Assembly: GCF_003415655.1 (NCBI RefSeq)
Contig: NZ_QRHC01000010.1
Coordinates: forward strand, 1 to 64,000
Source: Vibrio maerlii
GTDB lineage: Bacteria; Pseudomonadota; Gammaproteobacteria; Enterobacterales; Vibrionaceae
Direction of reading: 5' to 3'
DNA: 64,000 nucleotides
The notes beneath the pieces were generated by a model. It saw only the letters and a list, made by a program, of their open reading frames with translations, made no database searches and was not told the DNA's origin. The translations under genes were made by a program, and so were the position numbers. Shown piece by piece: positions 1 to 8,155 of this stretch; the stretch's first letter is position 1, and every line of letters starts with the position of its first letter.

Positions 1-41
1 AATGTAGTGTAGAACGAAACAGCTTTCCGAATTAAAGAATT

Positions 42-161
42 TGCTTGGCGACCATAGCGTTGTGGACCCACCTGATTCCATGCCGAACTCAGAAGTGAAA
101 CGCAATAGCGCCGATGGTAGTGTGGGGCTTCCCCATGTGAGAGTAGGTCATCGCCAGGCTT
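42..161 (+). rRNA. rrf: 5S ribosomal RNA
   Basis: Structural RNA of the large ribosomal subunit. The sequence begins TGCTTGGCGACCATAGCG and ends CATCGCCAGGCT, the two halves of the terminal stem, with the conserved CCGAACTCAGAAGTGAAAC loop inside. It matches gammaproteobacterial, Vibrio-type 5S over its full length of about 120 nt. It is followed by tRNA-Asp, the usual distal tRNA of a Vibrio rRNA operon, so the 23S gene should lie just left of the window. Ends are accurate to about 1-2 nt. Confidence 0.96.
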
Positions 162-252
162 GTTTACTTGTTTTCAGATTTTAAACAATCTGGAGGCAAA
201 ACTAGATAAAGCAATCTAACCATAAGACTTTATTTAGTAAAAATACCACTGC

Positions 253-329
253 GGAGTGGTAGTTCAGTTGGTTAGAATACCGGCCTGTCACGCCGGGGGT
301 CGCGGGTTCGAGTCCCGTCCACTCCGCCA
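253..329 (+). tRNA. tRNA-Asp (GTC)
   Basis: A 77-nt tRNA with encoded CCA. The acceptor stem GGAGTGG/CCACTCC closes, the anticodon GTC is at 287-289, and the T-arm carries GGTTCGAGTCC. It is very close to E. coli tRNA-Asp. It sits 90 bp after 5S as the distal gene of the rRNA operon and is followed by a terminator hairpin. Confidence 0.97.
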
Positions 330-337
330 CTTATTAA

Positions 338-368
338 GAAGCCTCAGCAGAAATGCTGAGGCTTTCTT
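338..368 (+). terminator. rRNA/tRNA-Asp operon terminator
   Basis: The perfect 9-bp stem GCCTCAGCA/TGCTGAGGC (341-362) has a GAAA tetraloop and is followed by TTTCTTG. It lies 9-12 bp after the tRNA CCA and should end the rRNA operon transcript. An identical hairpin recurs after the broken tRNA-Asp copy. Confidence 0.85.
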
Positions 369-405
369 GCATTTGGAGCAAGGTAAAATTAACGATCACC
401 ACTAG

Positions 406-526
406 AGAGTGGTAGTTCAGTTGGTTAGGCTATGTTTAAAAGAACGCGGCCTATCACGCCGGGGGACGTGTCGCTCTCAAGGTGTTTAGGAAGTCCCGCT
501 TGAGCGCAAGCCCGGCCATTCCGCCA
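406..526 (+). pseudogene. Degenerate tRNA-Asp copy
   Basis: This stretch resembles the upstream tRNA-Asp. The 5' part (GAGTGGTAGTTCAGTTGGTTAG), part of the anticodon arm and the 3' TTCCGCCACTTATTGAGAAG flank are kept. An insertion of roughly 15 nt interrupts the D-arm side. The anticodon reads ATC where GTC is expected. A second insertion of about 40 nt splits the variable/T-arm region, and the acceptor stem no longer pairs fully. It cannot be a working tRNA as written. It probably arose by duplication of the tRNA plus its terminator. Confidence 0.85.
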
Positions 527-537
527 CTTATTGAGAA

Positions 538-565
538 GCCTCAGCAGAAATGCTGAGGCTTTCTT
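538..565 (+). terminator. Second copy of the tRNA-Asp terminator
   Basis: The same 9-bp stem and GAAA loop as at 341-362 (GCCTCAGCA/TGCTGAGGC), followed by TTTCTTG. It lies 11 bp after the degenerate tRNA copy, so tRNA and terminator were duplicated as one unit. Confidence 0.8.
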
Positions 566-585
566 GCATTTAAGAGCTGAGACGT

Positions 586-799
586 TAGAACGGACTTCGT
601 CCTATAGAACGCTTCGCTTTTAGAAAGCTGGATATCTAGAGTCGTATCTTCAATCGCAAAATGGTTGACAAGCTCATCTCTCCCCTCAAAATCTATTAGC
701 TCTCTAGCTCTCTAGCTCTCTAGCTCTCTAGCTCTCTAGCTCTCTAGCTCTCTAGCTCTCTAGCTCTCTAGCTCTCTAGCTCTCTAGCTCTCTAGCTCT
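586..799 (+). repeat. Repeat element copy 1 with octamer array
   Basis: An element of about 110 bp starts TAGAACGGACTTCGTCC, contains two small hairpins (GGACTTCGTCC and GCTTCGC) and continues to CTCCCCTCAAAAT. It leads into a tandem array of the octamer TAGCTCTC (697-799, about 12.9 copies). A second, nearly identical element is at 14049-14235 with the variant octamer TAGTTCTC. Both copies sit immediately after a tRNA terminator. The function is unknown. Confidence 0.9.
697..799. repeat. Octamer tandem array (TAGCTCTC)n
   Basis: Twelve perfect 8-bp units occupy 697-792, with a thirteenth partial unit ending at 799. The last unit overlaps the 3' end of ilvY on the minus strand and supplies its final Ser codon and TAG stop. 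An array like this is expected to vary in copy number by slippage. Confidence 0.95.
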
Positions 800-1682
800 T
801 GATGTACGTCTCTTTCGCAACATCCCATAGTGCTTTAACTAATGGGTTATCTAACTGAGCGCGCTTACAGCATACCCCTAATTTGAATGGCTTTACTGAA
901 GCAACTTTAAGGCGCTCAATCTTGTCTTTCACAGGGCTGCCGTTGATCACGACATCTGGTGCAATTCCAACCCCACAACCAAGAGCAACCATGCTGACAA
1001 TGGCTTCATGCCCTGAGACTTGGGCATAAATGTTTGGCTTGATCTTCATGGCTTTGAACCAGGTGTTTGCTCTGTCTCTTGCAGTACCTGACTCTGGAAC
1101 GATGAACGGAATCTTAGACCAATTAGGTTGCTCTTTTTGCAGCTCTAGAGCGAAGTTGCTCATACCTGTTGGTGCAATGATCGAGAGTGGGATCTCACTG
1201 ATGGTTTCAAACTCGATTTTAGCTGGTAGCTGCTCTGGCATTGCTGAAATAGCGACGTCTGCTTCATCTGCTTGCAGTTTATCTATAGCTTGTGCTGGAT
1301 CACCCGTTGATAGCTTGAACTCAATGTAGGGGTGGCGTACTCGAAATTCAGAGAGTAGCTCGGGCAAATGGGAATAACTGGCGGTCACTGAGCAAAATAA
1401 CCGGATCTCTCCCTTAAGTTCTTCTTCATGTCCTTGGAGGTGGGCATTGTAGTTTTGCCATTCACCAATGATCTTTGATGCGACGGGCAATAGTGTTTTA
1501 GCGGCTGGAGTGAGCTCAACACTGCGGTTATCACGCAAGAAAAGAGTCTGCTCTATCTCTTCTTCCAACTTCTGGATCTGGCGACTCAACGCCGATGGGC
1601 TGATATGCATGGACGATGCGGTCTTAGTGAAGCTTTGACTCTCGCATAGGTGCATGAACAGCTGTAGGCTTTTTATGTTCAT
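792..1682 (-). CDS. ilvY: LysR-type activator IlvY
   Basis: Transcriptional activator of ilvC that responds to acetolactate/acetohydroxybutyrate (known for the E. coli orthologue). The 296-aa protein has an N-terminal winged helix-turn-helix (about residues 1-60, with SFTKTASSMHISPSALSRQI) and a periplasmic-binding-like effector domain (about 90-290). It is divergent from ilvC, with a 227-bp intergenic region holding a LysR-type TTGCA-N5-TGCAA dyad, as in the classic ilvY-ilvC arrangement. The 3' end is unusual: the last codons (AGC TAG) lie in the octamer repeat array, so the C-terminus may have been set by the invading repeat. The function is well supported by family and context. Confidence 0.93.
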   Translation of the reverse strand: MNIKSLQLFMHLCESQSFTKTASSMHISPSALSRQIQKLEEEIEQTLFLRDNRSVELTPAAKTLLPVASKIIGEWQNYNAHLQGHEEELKGEIRLFCSVTASYSHLPELLSEFRVRHPYIEFKLSTGDPAQAIDKLQADEADVAISAMPEQLPAKIEFETISEIPLSIIAPTGMSNFALELQKEQPNWSKIPFIVPESGTARDRANTWFKAMKIKPNIYAQVSGHEAIVSMVALGCGVGIAPDVVINGSPVKDKIERLKVASVKPFKLGVCCKRAQLDNPLVKALWDVAKETYIKS

Positions 1683-1783
1683 ATATCGATCTTTGAAAGT
1701 GAAAAAATCTGTTAATAAGGTTAATTTAATGTATGAATGCCGTGTTGTTTCCGGTATAACTAAAACAAATGACTTAAGCTACA

Positions 1784-1798
1784 TTGCAAAAAATGCAA
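1784..1798. promoter_or_regulatory. Candidate IlvY operator
   Basis: The inverted repeat TTGCA-AAAAA-TGCAA has the T-N11-A layout typical of LysR-type binding sites. It lies in the ilvY-ilvC divergent region. It is a candidate only, assigned by position and symmetry. Confidence 0.5.
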
Positions 1799-1909
1799 CT
1801 ACTAATTGTGAATATATCACTTTAAGCAACGGTATGTCTGCTTTAGTATGAAGTCATTCGATAGACAAATATCGACCTAATGGACAAATTTTCAAAGGAG
1901 TGCCCTGCA

Positions 1910-3394
1910 ATGGCAAACTATTTCAATACATTAAACCTACGTCAACAATTGGACCAATTAGGTCGCTGTCGCTTCATGGATCGCGAAGAGTTCGCAACGG
2001 AAGCTGATTACCTAAAAGGTAAGAAGATCGTAATCGTAGGTTGTGGTGCACAAGGTCTGAACCAAGGTCTAAACATGCGTGACTCTGGCCTAGACGTATC
2101 GTATGCACTTCGTCAGGCAGCAATTGATGAGAAACGTCAATCTTTCCTGAATGCACAAGAAAATGGTTTTGAAGTAGGTAGCTACGAGCAGCTAATCCCT
2201 TCAGCTGATCTAGTCGTAAACCTTACTCCAGATAAGCAACATACGAACGTTGTTGAGACAGTAATGCCTCTAATGAAGCAGGGTGCAGCACTAGGTTACT
2301 CTCACGGTTTTAACGTTGTTGAAGAAGGTATGCAGCTGCGTGAAGACCTAACGGTTGTTATGGTTGCGCCTAAATGTCCTGGCTCGGAAGTTCGCGAAGA
2401 GTACAAGCGTGGCTTTGGTGTACCAACACTGATCGCTGTTCACCCAGAGAACGACCCTAAAGGTGAAGGCTGGGATATTGCGAAAGCATGGGCAGCTGGT
2501 ACAGGTGGTCACCGCGCGGGTTGTCTAGAGTCTTCATTCGTAGCTGAAGTTAAGTCTGATCTTATGGGCGAGCAAACTATCCTATGTGGCATGCTACAAG
2601 CGGGTTCTATCGTATCTTACGAGAAGATGATTGCTGACGGCATTGACCCAAGCTACGCAGGTAAACTACTGCAGTACGGCTGGGAAACTATCACTGAAGC
2701 ACTGAAGTTTGGTGGCATCACACACATGATGGATCGTCTATCAAACCCAGCTAAAGTAAAAGCATTTGAGCTATCTGAAGAGCTGAAAGAGCTAATGCGT
2801 CCGCTTTACAACAAGCACATGGACGATATCATCACAGGCGAGTTCTCTAGCACTATGATGGCTGACTGGGCAAACGATGATAAGAACCTACTAGGCTGGC
2901 GTGAAGAGACAGGCGAAACGGCATTCGAAAACTATCCAGCAGGTGACGTAGAAATCTCTGAGCAAGAGTACTTCGACAACGGTATCCTACTCGTTGCTAT
3001 GGTTCGTGCAGGTGTTGAACTAGCATTTGAAGCAATGACAGCATCAGGCATCATCGATGAGTCAGCGTACTACGAGTCACTACACGAGTTACCGCTAATC
3101 GCAAACACAGTAGCACGTAAGCGTCTATACGAAATGAACGTAGTAATATCAGATACAGCGGAATATGGTAACTACCTATTTGCTAATGTTGCAACACCGC
3201 TACTACGTGAGAAGTTCATGCCTTCAGTTAACACTGATGTAATTGGTAAAGGCCTAGGTGAGACATCTAACCAAGTAGATAATGCGCGCCTAATCGAAGT
3301 GAACGATACTATTCGTAATCACCCAGTAGAATACATCGGTGAGGAGCTACGTGCATACATGAGCGATATGAAGCGCATTGCAGTTGGTGGCTAA
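1910..3394 (+). CDS. ilvC: Ketol-acid reductoisomerase (class II)
   Basis: Converts acetolactate or acetohydroxybutyrate to the dihydroxy acids of valine, leucine and isoleucine synthesis, using NADPH and Mg2+ in the cytoplasm. The start is placed at the ATG giving MANYFNTLNL, which has AAAGGAG 10-15 bp upstream; an earlier in-frame ATG at 1880 lacks such a site. The product is 494 aa, the length of the long class II enzymes (E. coli 491). The Rossmann motif GCGAQG is at residues 44-49, followed by the doubled knotted C-terminal domain. Transcription is probably activated by the divergent IlvY. A palindromic hairpin and then a terminator follow the gene. Confidence 0.97.
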   Translation: MANYFNTLNLRQQLDQLGRCRFMDREEFATEADYLKGKKIVIVGCGAQGLNQGLNMRDSGLDVSYALRQAAIDEKRQSFLNAQENGFEVGSYEQLIPSADLVVNLTPDKQHTNVVETVMPLMKQGAALGYSHGFNVVEEGMQLREDLTVVMVAPKCPGSEVREEYKRGFGVPTLIAVHPENDPKGEGWDIAKAWAAGTGGHRAGCLESSFVAEVKSDLMGEQTILCGMLQAGSIVSYEKMIADGIDPSYAGKLLQYGWETITEALKFGGITHMMDRLSNPAKVKAFELSEELKELMRPLYNKHMDDIITGEFSSTMMADWANDDKNLLGWREETGETAFENYPAGDVEISEQEYFDNGILLVAMVRAGVELAFEAMTASGIIDESAYYESLHELPLIANTVARKRLYEMNVVISDTAEYGNYLFANVATPLLREKFMPSVNTDVIGKGLGETSNQVDNARLIEVNDTIRNHPVEYIGEELRAYMSDMKRIAVGG

Positions 3395-3403
3395 ATACTG
3401 GTT

Positions 3404-3481
3404 ATAAAGCTTCATTTCGTTGTCGAGGATGCTCATTTACACTTGTAAACTCCGCGTCCTCTCCTAGAACTGAAGCTTTAT
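3404..3481. repeat. Nested palindromic (REP-like) hairpin
   Basis: A 78-bp imperfect palindrome. The outer arms are ATAAAGCTTCA (3404-3414) and TGAAGCTTTAT (3471-3481). The inner arms are GAGGATGC and GCGTCCTC, and the tip is TTTACA-CT-TGTAAA. It lies 9 bp after the ilvC stop. It resembles short palindromic intergenic repeats common in Vibrio (recalled, not searched). It may protect the ilvC mRNA 3' end. Confidence 0.75.
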
Positions 3482-3510
3482 TCCTGCGCATTTACTTGTA
3501 GATGAAATAA

Positions 3511-3542
3511 AACCCCGAGCACTAAGTGTTCGGGGTTTTGTT
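3511..3542 (+). terminator. ilvC terminator
   Basis: Stem CCCCGAGCAC/GTGTTCGGGG (one G-U pair) with loop TAA, followed by TTTTGTTGTTTTT. It lies downstream of ilvC and its REP-like hairpin. Confidence 0.85.
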
Positions 3543-3660
3543 GTTTTTATGGGTTGGAGCTTAGCAATGCATCAATCGCAGGGATGCGATTGTTGAGCCT
3601 ACAAGGATGGATGCACGGTGTCATTGATAAGTTTTATGCCATAGAAGCTATTAATGAAGT

Positions 3661-3966
3661 CTACGCAAGTTGGTCGATGCCTTCGATTAGGGCGTGATGG
3701 CTGATGGAACCCGCGCCGCGTGCTTTTAGGTGCGGGACGTATTCTGGGTCTGCCATGAAGTCTAGTGCAGCTTGCTTTGAAGGCCATGAGATGATGATGC
3801 GCAGTGCAGGGCTCTCACGATCACCCTCTAGGCGCTCATGTACTGAAGTGCGGGCAATGTATTTTCCGCCGTATTTGGTGACCAGTTTGTTTGAAACAGG
3901 CACATAGTCAGCGACCCAAGCATCGGTAGTTGGGGTTACTTCAAGTACAGAAAAGTAAGTTGTCAT
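3661..3966 (-). CDS. DUF1330-family small protein
   Basis: A 101-aa cytosolic protein of the DUF1330 family, which adopts a dimeric alpha+beta (ferredoxin-like) barrel fold. The characteristic WPSKQAALDFMADPEYVPH segment and a central RTSVHERLEGDRESPALRIII strand region are present. The biochemical role of the family is not established. It is a single gene pointing toward ilvC, with its own upstream region. A 282-bp gap separates it from the next small barrel protein, which has a related fold and opposite orientation. Confidence 0.75.
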   Translation of the reverse strand: MTTYFSVLEVTPTTDAWVADYVPVSNKLVTKYGGKYIARTSVHERLEGDRESPALRIIISWPSKQAALDFMADPEYVPHLKARGAGSISHHALIEGIDQLA

Positions 3967-4248
3967 AGCAGGCTCCGTTGTTCTCTAATCATTTAAGTTG
4001 ATATGTTTGTTCAACCACAAGAATAAGAATAACAGCTGCTGAGAATTTGATAATAGATTGTAGCGATGAATGACTTTATGGATTTTATTGAGAATAGGGC
4101 AGGTTGATATTCAAATTTAGTTTGATAATAAATCAAAAAATAGGCTGTTTTTGTTTTATCTCGATCGGACTACTATTATTTCAACGGCGCGGGGCTATTA
4201 CATTATTTAAAGCTCTATAGCCCAAACAATCATATAGAGGATATTGAG

Positions 4249-4539
4249 ATGACCAAACTAACTATCGTTGCAAACATCAAAGCCAATGAAGACAAAATCG
4301 AGCTAGTAAAAGCAGAACTACTTAAGCTGATTGATATCACTCGTGCCGAAGAAGGTTGTATCAACTACGATCTTCACCAAGACAATGAAAACCCAGCACA
4401 CTTCATGTTCTACGAGAACTGGACATCACGTGAACTTTGGCAAAAACACATGGGTAACACTCACCTAGCTGACTACATGAAAGCGACTGAGGGTGCGGTG
4501 GCTGAATTTACTGTAAATGAGATGACTCACATCGCATAA
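4249..4539 (+). CDS. Antibiotic biosynthesis monooxygenase (ABM) family protein
   Basis: A 96-aa protein of the ABM/YgiN-like family: dimeric alpha+beta barrels, some of which are quinol monooxygenases. The family signatures EEGCINYDLHQDNENPAHF and FYENWTS...W..H are visible in residues 36-70. The start is the ATG preceded by GAGGATATTGAG. It is monocistronic, with a strong terminator directly after it. The substrate cannot be told from sequence; oxidative or quinone detoxification is a family-level guess. Confidence 0.8.
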   Translation: MTKLTIVANIKANEDKIELVKAELLKLIDITRAEEGCINYDLHQDNENPAHFMFYENWTSRELWQKHMGNTHLADYMKATEGAVAEFTVNEMTHIA

Positions 4540-4560
4540 ATTCAATATATTGGATATTAA

Positions 4561-4592
4561 AAAGGCTTGCTGATCGGTATCAGCAAGCCTTT
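4561..4592 (+). terminator. Terminator after ABM gene
   Basis: Stem AAAGGCTTGCTGA/TATCAGCAAGCCTTT with a short loop, followed by GTTGTTTT. It separates the gene from the convergent ubiK. Confidence 0.85.
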
Positions 4593-4617
4593 GTTGTTTT
4601 AGATAGCTAGAGAGTGA

Positions 4618-4869
4618 CTACTTATCCGCTAGCTTTTCTTCTAGGTCAGCTAGCTTCTTTTCCATTTCTGTTAGCTTTTGGCGTGTACGCAGTAGTACTT
4701 GAGTTTGAACATCAAACTCTTCACGGCTAACAACATCTAGCTTGTTGAGTTGGCCTTGGATTACCTGGCGAACTTTTTGGTCTACGTCTGCACCTAGCTC
4801 TTTCACTGGCGCTGGCATAGAGTCATGAATCTGCTTAGCTACTTGCTCTAGTTTCTTTGGGTCAAACAT
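4618..4869 (-). CDS. ubiK: Ubiquinone biosynthesis accessory factor UbiK
   Basis: Small accessory protein (BMFP family, YqiC) that with UbiJ supports the cytosolic/membrane ubiquinone-8 synthesis complex. The start is the ATG giving MFDPKKLEQVAKQIHDSMP, which has AGGAG 7-11 bp upstream. A longer frame beginning MANIERSFP places that ribosome site inside the gene and is rejected. The product is 83 aa, the usual length. The C-terminal half (residues about 50-83, RTRQKLTEMEKKLADLEEKL) is a coiled coil that drives trimer formation in the family. Confidence 0.92.
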   Translation of the reverse strand: MFDPKKLEQVAKQIHDSMPAPVKELGADVDQKVRQVIQGQLNKLDVVSREEFDVQTQVLLRTRQKLTEMEKKLADLEEKLADK

Positions 4870-4955
4870 GGGGAAACTCCTTTCAATATTGGCCACATTT
4901 TATGTAATTGGTGCGGGAATGTCGCCTATTGAGAGGCAAAAATGCGCACAATAAT

Positions 4956-4993
4956 AAAAAAGGCCACGCTAAGTTAATTTAGCGTGGCCTTTT
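4956..4993. terminator. Terminator of the efflux operon (bidirectional)
   Basis: AAAAAGGCCACGCTAA and TTAGCGTGGCCTTTT form a strong stem with A- and T-tracts on both sides. It can end the leftward vexAB transcript and block any rightward read-through. Confidence 0.85.
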
Positions 4994-5015
4994 GAGTCTT
5001 CACTCTTTGCTAGCG

Positions 5016-8000
5016 TTAGTTGTTATTGTTGTCTGCAAGCTCTCGGCAAGCTGCTTTCGCTTCATCTGCACGAGCTAGTTTCTCTAGGTCTTTGTCTTCA
5101 ACAAATACTGGCAGAGGTTTGTGTTTCTCAGCTAGGTAGCTGTAGATCACCGGCAGTACGAATAGCGTAAACAGAGTACCAATCGCTAGACCAGCAACGA
5201 TTACTACACCAATACTGAAGCGCTGAGCTGCACCAGCACCTGTTGCGTACATCAGCGGGATAAGGCCCGCGATCATCGCCGCTGTCGTCATCAGGATTGG
5301 ACGTAGACGAACCTTAGCCGCTTCCATTACCGCATCAATGCGAGACAGTTTATTGTGTAGCTGCTCTTCTTTTGCTACCTCACAGATCAAAATACCGTGC
5401 TTAGTAATCAGACCAACAAGAGTAATCAAACCAACCTGGGAGTAGATATTCATCGTTGCAGCGCCCCAAGCAAGGGCGATCAACGCACCACAGATCGCAA
5501 GCGGCACCGATACCATGATAACCAGTGGATCTTTAATCGATTCAAATTGAATCGCAAGAACCAAGAAGATGATAGCGAGTGCTAGACCAAAGGTGGCGTA
5601 AAGCGCGCTACCTTCTGTTACGTACTGGCGTGCTTCACCCATATAGTCATGGTTGTAACCCGCAGGTAGCTTCGACGCGGCAATATCTTCAAACCATGCA
5701 ATCGCATCACCCATTGCTGCACTTGGTGCAGGTACCGCACCTACCGTTGCTGAGTTCAACTGGTTGAAGTGAGGTAGTGAGCGAGGCTCTGCCACTACGT
5801 CGATGCTGATAAGGCTACCCAGTGGTACTGCATTACCGTCTGCTGCACGAACGTAGTAGTTGTTCATCGATTCTGGGTTTAGGCGGTACTTACGCTCAAC
5901 CTGAGGGATAACCTCGTATGAACGACCATTGAGATCGATACGGTTAACATAACCATCTGCCATCATAGTTGATAGCGTAATACCGATGTCTTGCATAGTT
6001 ACGCCATACGCACCCGCTTTGTCTTTGTCGATCTTAATCTTCATCGTTGCCGAGTCGTAGTTAAGGTCGAGGTCGGAGTAAACGAACATAGGGCTAGACT
6101 GTACTTCGCCGAGAACTTCGGTTGCGATAGTGAACAAGCTCTCAAATGCGTTTGGCGTGGTGATAACGAACTGAATCGGAAGACCAGAACCCGCGCCTGG
6201 AAGCTCAGGCATCTGGAATGCCGTTACCGCCATACCAGGAACATTCGCTACTAAACCACTAACACGGTTTGCTACCTCAGACTGGCTTGCTTCACGCTCA
6301 CTCCAAGGCACCATAGACGCGATACCAAATGCTTGGTTTGAGTTAGGCACACCGGTGAATACCTGCGCAAATGCCACCTCTGGCTGATCCGATAGAATCT
6401 TGTTCACATCGTTCATGGTGTTTTGCAGGTAATCCAAGTTTGCGTTCGATGGGCCTGTACCCATCAACATTACTGCACCCTTATCTTCCGATGGAGCTAG
6501 CTCACTCGGGATGAATTTGAATAGCATAGGTAGGCTAGCAAATACGATGAGAGCGAAGCCAATCATGACAGGGCGATGCTCCATTACCGCTTTTAGCATG
6601 CGCGCATAGCGGTTGGTCATACCATCAAGGAAGCGGTGAACGGTTTGTTCAAATTTGCTTGGAGTTTCGTTCTCTTTCAGCATCTTTGAACACATCATTG
6701 GCGACAGTGTTAGTGCGACGATACCCGATACAAATACCGAACCTGCAAGTGTCAGTGCAAACTCTTTAAATAGAGAGCCGGTAATACCGCCCATCAGCGC
6801 GATAGGAGCATATACCGCACCCAGAGTTAGCGTCATTGCGATAACGGGTACTGCGATCTCTCGTGTACCAATGATGGCTGCTCGGAATGGTGATTCACCC
6901 AGTTTCAAGTGTCGGTCGACATTCTCAAGTACAACGATCGCATCATCTACCACCAGACCGATAGCCAAAACCATTGCCAGTAGTGTCATTAGGTTCCATG
7001 AAAAGCCCATCGCCTGCATAACCATTGCCACACCAATCAGTGAAAGTGGAATTGTGACGATAGGGATCAGTACTGCACGGAATGAACCCAAGAACAGCGT
7101 GATAACGACAAGTACGATCAATGCAGCCTCAAGAATCGTCTTGATTACTTCATTGATAGACTCGTTGATAGCAACCGTCGAGTCATACATCACGTTCATG
7201 CTGATGTTACTTGGTAGGTTACGTTCAAGCTGAGGCAGTAGTTCCCACACATCTGCAGCGATGTTGATTGGGTTGGCACTTGGCGCTGCGTTGATTGCAG
7301 CGACTACCGCTTCTTGACCATTGGCACTTGCACGGTAGACATCGTGGCTCTTTTCAAGCGTTACTTTAGCAATGTCGCTAAGACGAGCTACGCTACCCTT
7401 GTCAGAGCTGATCACAAGGTTCTCTAGCTCTTCAACGTTTGAAACCTGAGTCTCGGCACTACCGTTGTACAGCACGAATTCACCGACAGCCTGGCCTGAA
7501 GCCGACTGGTAGTTGTTAGCGTTCAGCACGCCCATCACATCAGTCGCGGTGAGGTTAAGTGCTGCCATCTTCGCAGGATCAAGCCATACGCGTAGTGCGT
7601 ATTTCATACCACCGTATAGGTCTACTTTAGAGACACCATTAACAGTGAACAGCTGCGGGTTGATTACACGTTCAAGGTAGTCAGTGATCTGGCTTGACGA
7701 TAGCTCATCACTGGTGAAACCAATGTAGAGTACCGCCGTCGTTGAGCCGGTCGACATGGTTACCGTCGGATCTTCAGACTCACTAGGAAGCTGTGAACGT
7801 ACCGAGTTGGTCTTTGCCAAGATATCTGACAGCGCCGCATTCGGGTCGGTGTTGAGCTTCATGGTCACAGTGATAGTGGATTGGCCCATTACCGACTGTG
7901 ATGTCATGTAGTCTATGTTGTCTGCTTGTGCGACCGCTTGCTCAAGTGGCTGAGTAATAAAGCCCTGAATCAGGTCAGCACTAGCACCGTAGTAACTGGT

Positions 8001-8144
8001 GGTAACCGTTACTACTGTATTCGTCATTTCTGGGTATTCACGGACCTGCATCTTGAAAACCGCTTGGAGACCAAGCAAGGCAATCAAAAAGCTGATCGAT
8101 ACCGCTAGAACTGGACGTTTTATGAAAACATCAGTAAAGCGCAT
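5016..8144 (-). CDS. vexB: RND multidrug efflux permease (VexB-type)
   Basis: Inner-membrane proton-driven pump of the hydrophobe/amphiphile RND family. It exports detergents, bile salts or antibiotics through a tripartite complex with the adjacent fusion protein and a TolC-like outer-membrane channel. The 1042-aa product has the usual 12-helix, two large periplasmic loop layout. The proton-relay motif VVDDAIVVLENV has Asp400 and Asp401. The start MRFTDVFIKRP is the family N-terminus. It lies 11 bp after vexA. The symbol rests on gene order vexR-vexA-vexB near ilvC, which I recall from V. cholerae; the substrate range is not readable from sequence. Confidence 0.88.
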   Translation of the reverse strand: MRFTDVFIKRPVLAVSISFLIALLGLQAVFKMQVREYPEMTNTVVTVTTSYYGASADLIQGFITQPLEQAVAQADNIDYMTSQSVMGQSTITVTMKLNTDPNAALSDILAKTNSVRSQLPSESEDPTVTMSTGSTTAVLYIGFTSDELSSSQITDYLERVINPQLFTVNGVSKVDLYGGMKYALRVWLDPAKMAALNLTATDVMGVLNANNYQSASGQAVGEFVLYNGSAETQVSNVEELENLVISSDKGSVARLSDIAKVTLEKSHDVYRASANGQEAVVAAINAAPSANPINIAADVWELLPQLERNLPSNISMNVMYDSTVAINESINEVIKTILEAALIVLVVITLFLGSFRAVLIPIVTIPLSLIGVAMVMQAMGFSWNLMTLLAMVLAIGLVVDDAIVVLENVDRHLKLGESPFRAAIIGTREIAVPVIAMTLTLGAVYAPIALMGGITGSLFKEFALTLAGSVFVSGIVALTLSPMMCSKMLKENETPSKFEQTVHRFLDGMTNRYARMLKAVMEHRPVMIGFALIVFASLPMLFKFIPSELAPSEDKGAVMLMGTGPSNANLDYLQNTMNDVNKILSDQPEVAFAQVFTGVPNSNQAFGIASMVPWSEREASQSEVANRVSGLVANVPGMAVTAFQMPELPGAGSGLPIQFVITTPNAFESLFTIATEVLGEVQSSPMFVYSDLDLNYDSATMKIKIDKDKAGAYGVTMQDIGITLSTMMADGYVNRIDLNGRSYEVIPQVERKYRLNPESMNNYYVRAADGNAVPLGSLISIDVVAEPRSLPHFNQLNSATVGAVPAPSAAMGDAIAWFEDIAASKLPAGYNHDYMGEARQYVTEGSALYATFGLALAIIFLVLAIQFESIKDPLVIMVSVPLAICGALIALAWGAATMNIYSQVGLITLVGLITKHGILICEVAKEEQLHNKLSRIDAVMEAAKVRLRPILMTTAAMIAGLIPLMYATGAGAAQRFSIGVVIVAGLAIGTLFTLFVLPVIYSYLAEKHKPLPVFVEDKDLEKLARADEAKAACRELADNNNN

Positions 8145-8155
8145 GATTCCTCCAA

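Noticed and set aside
6655..7233. 192-aa plus-strand ORF inside vexB
   Set aside because: Ser/Ile/Thr-rich antisense shadow of a transporter gene, with no ribosome site or family features.
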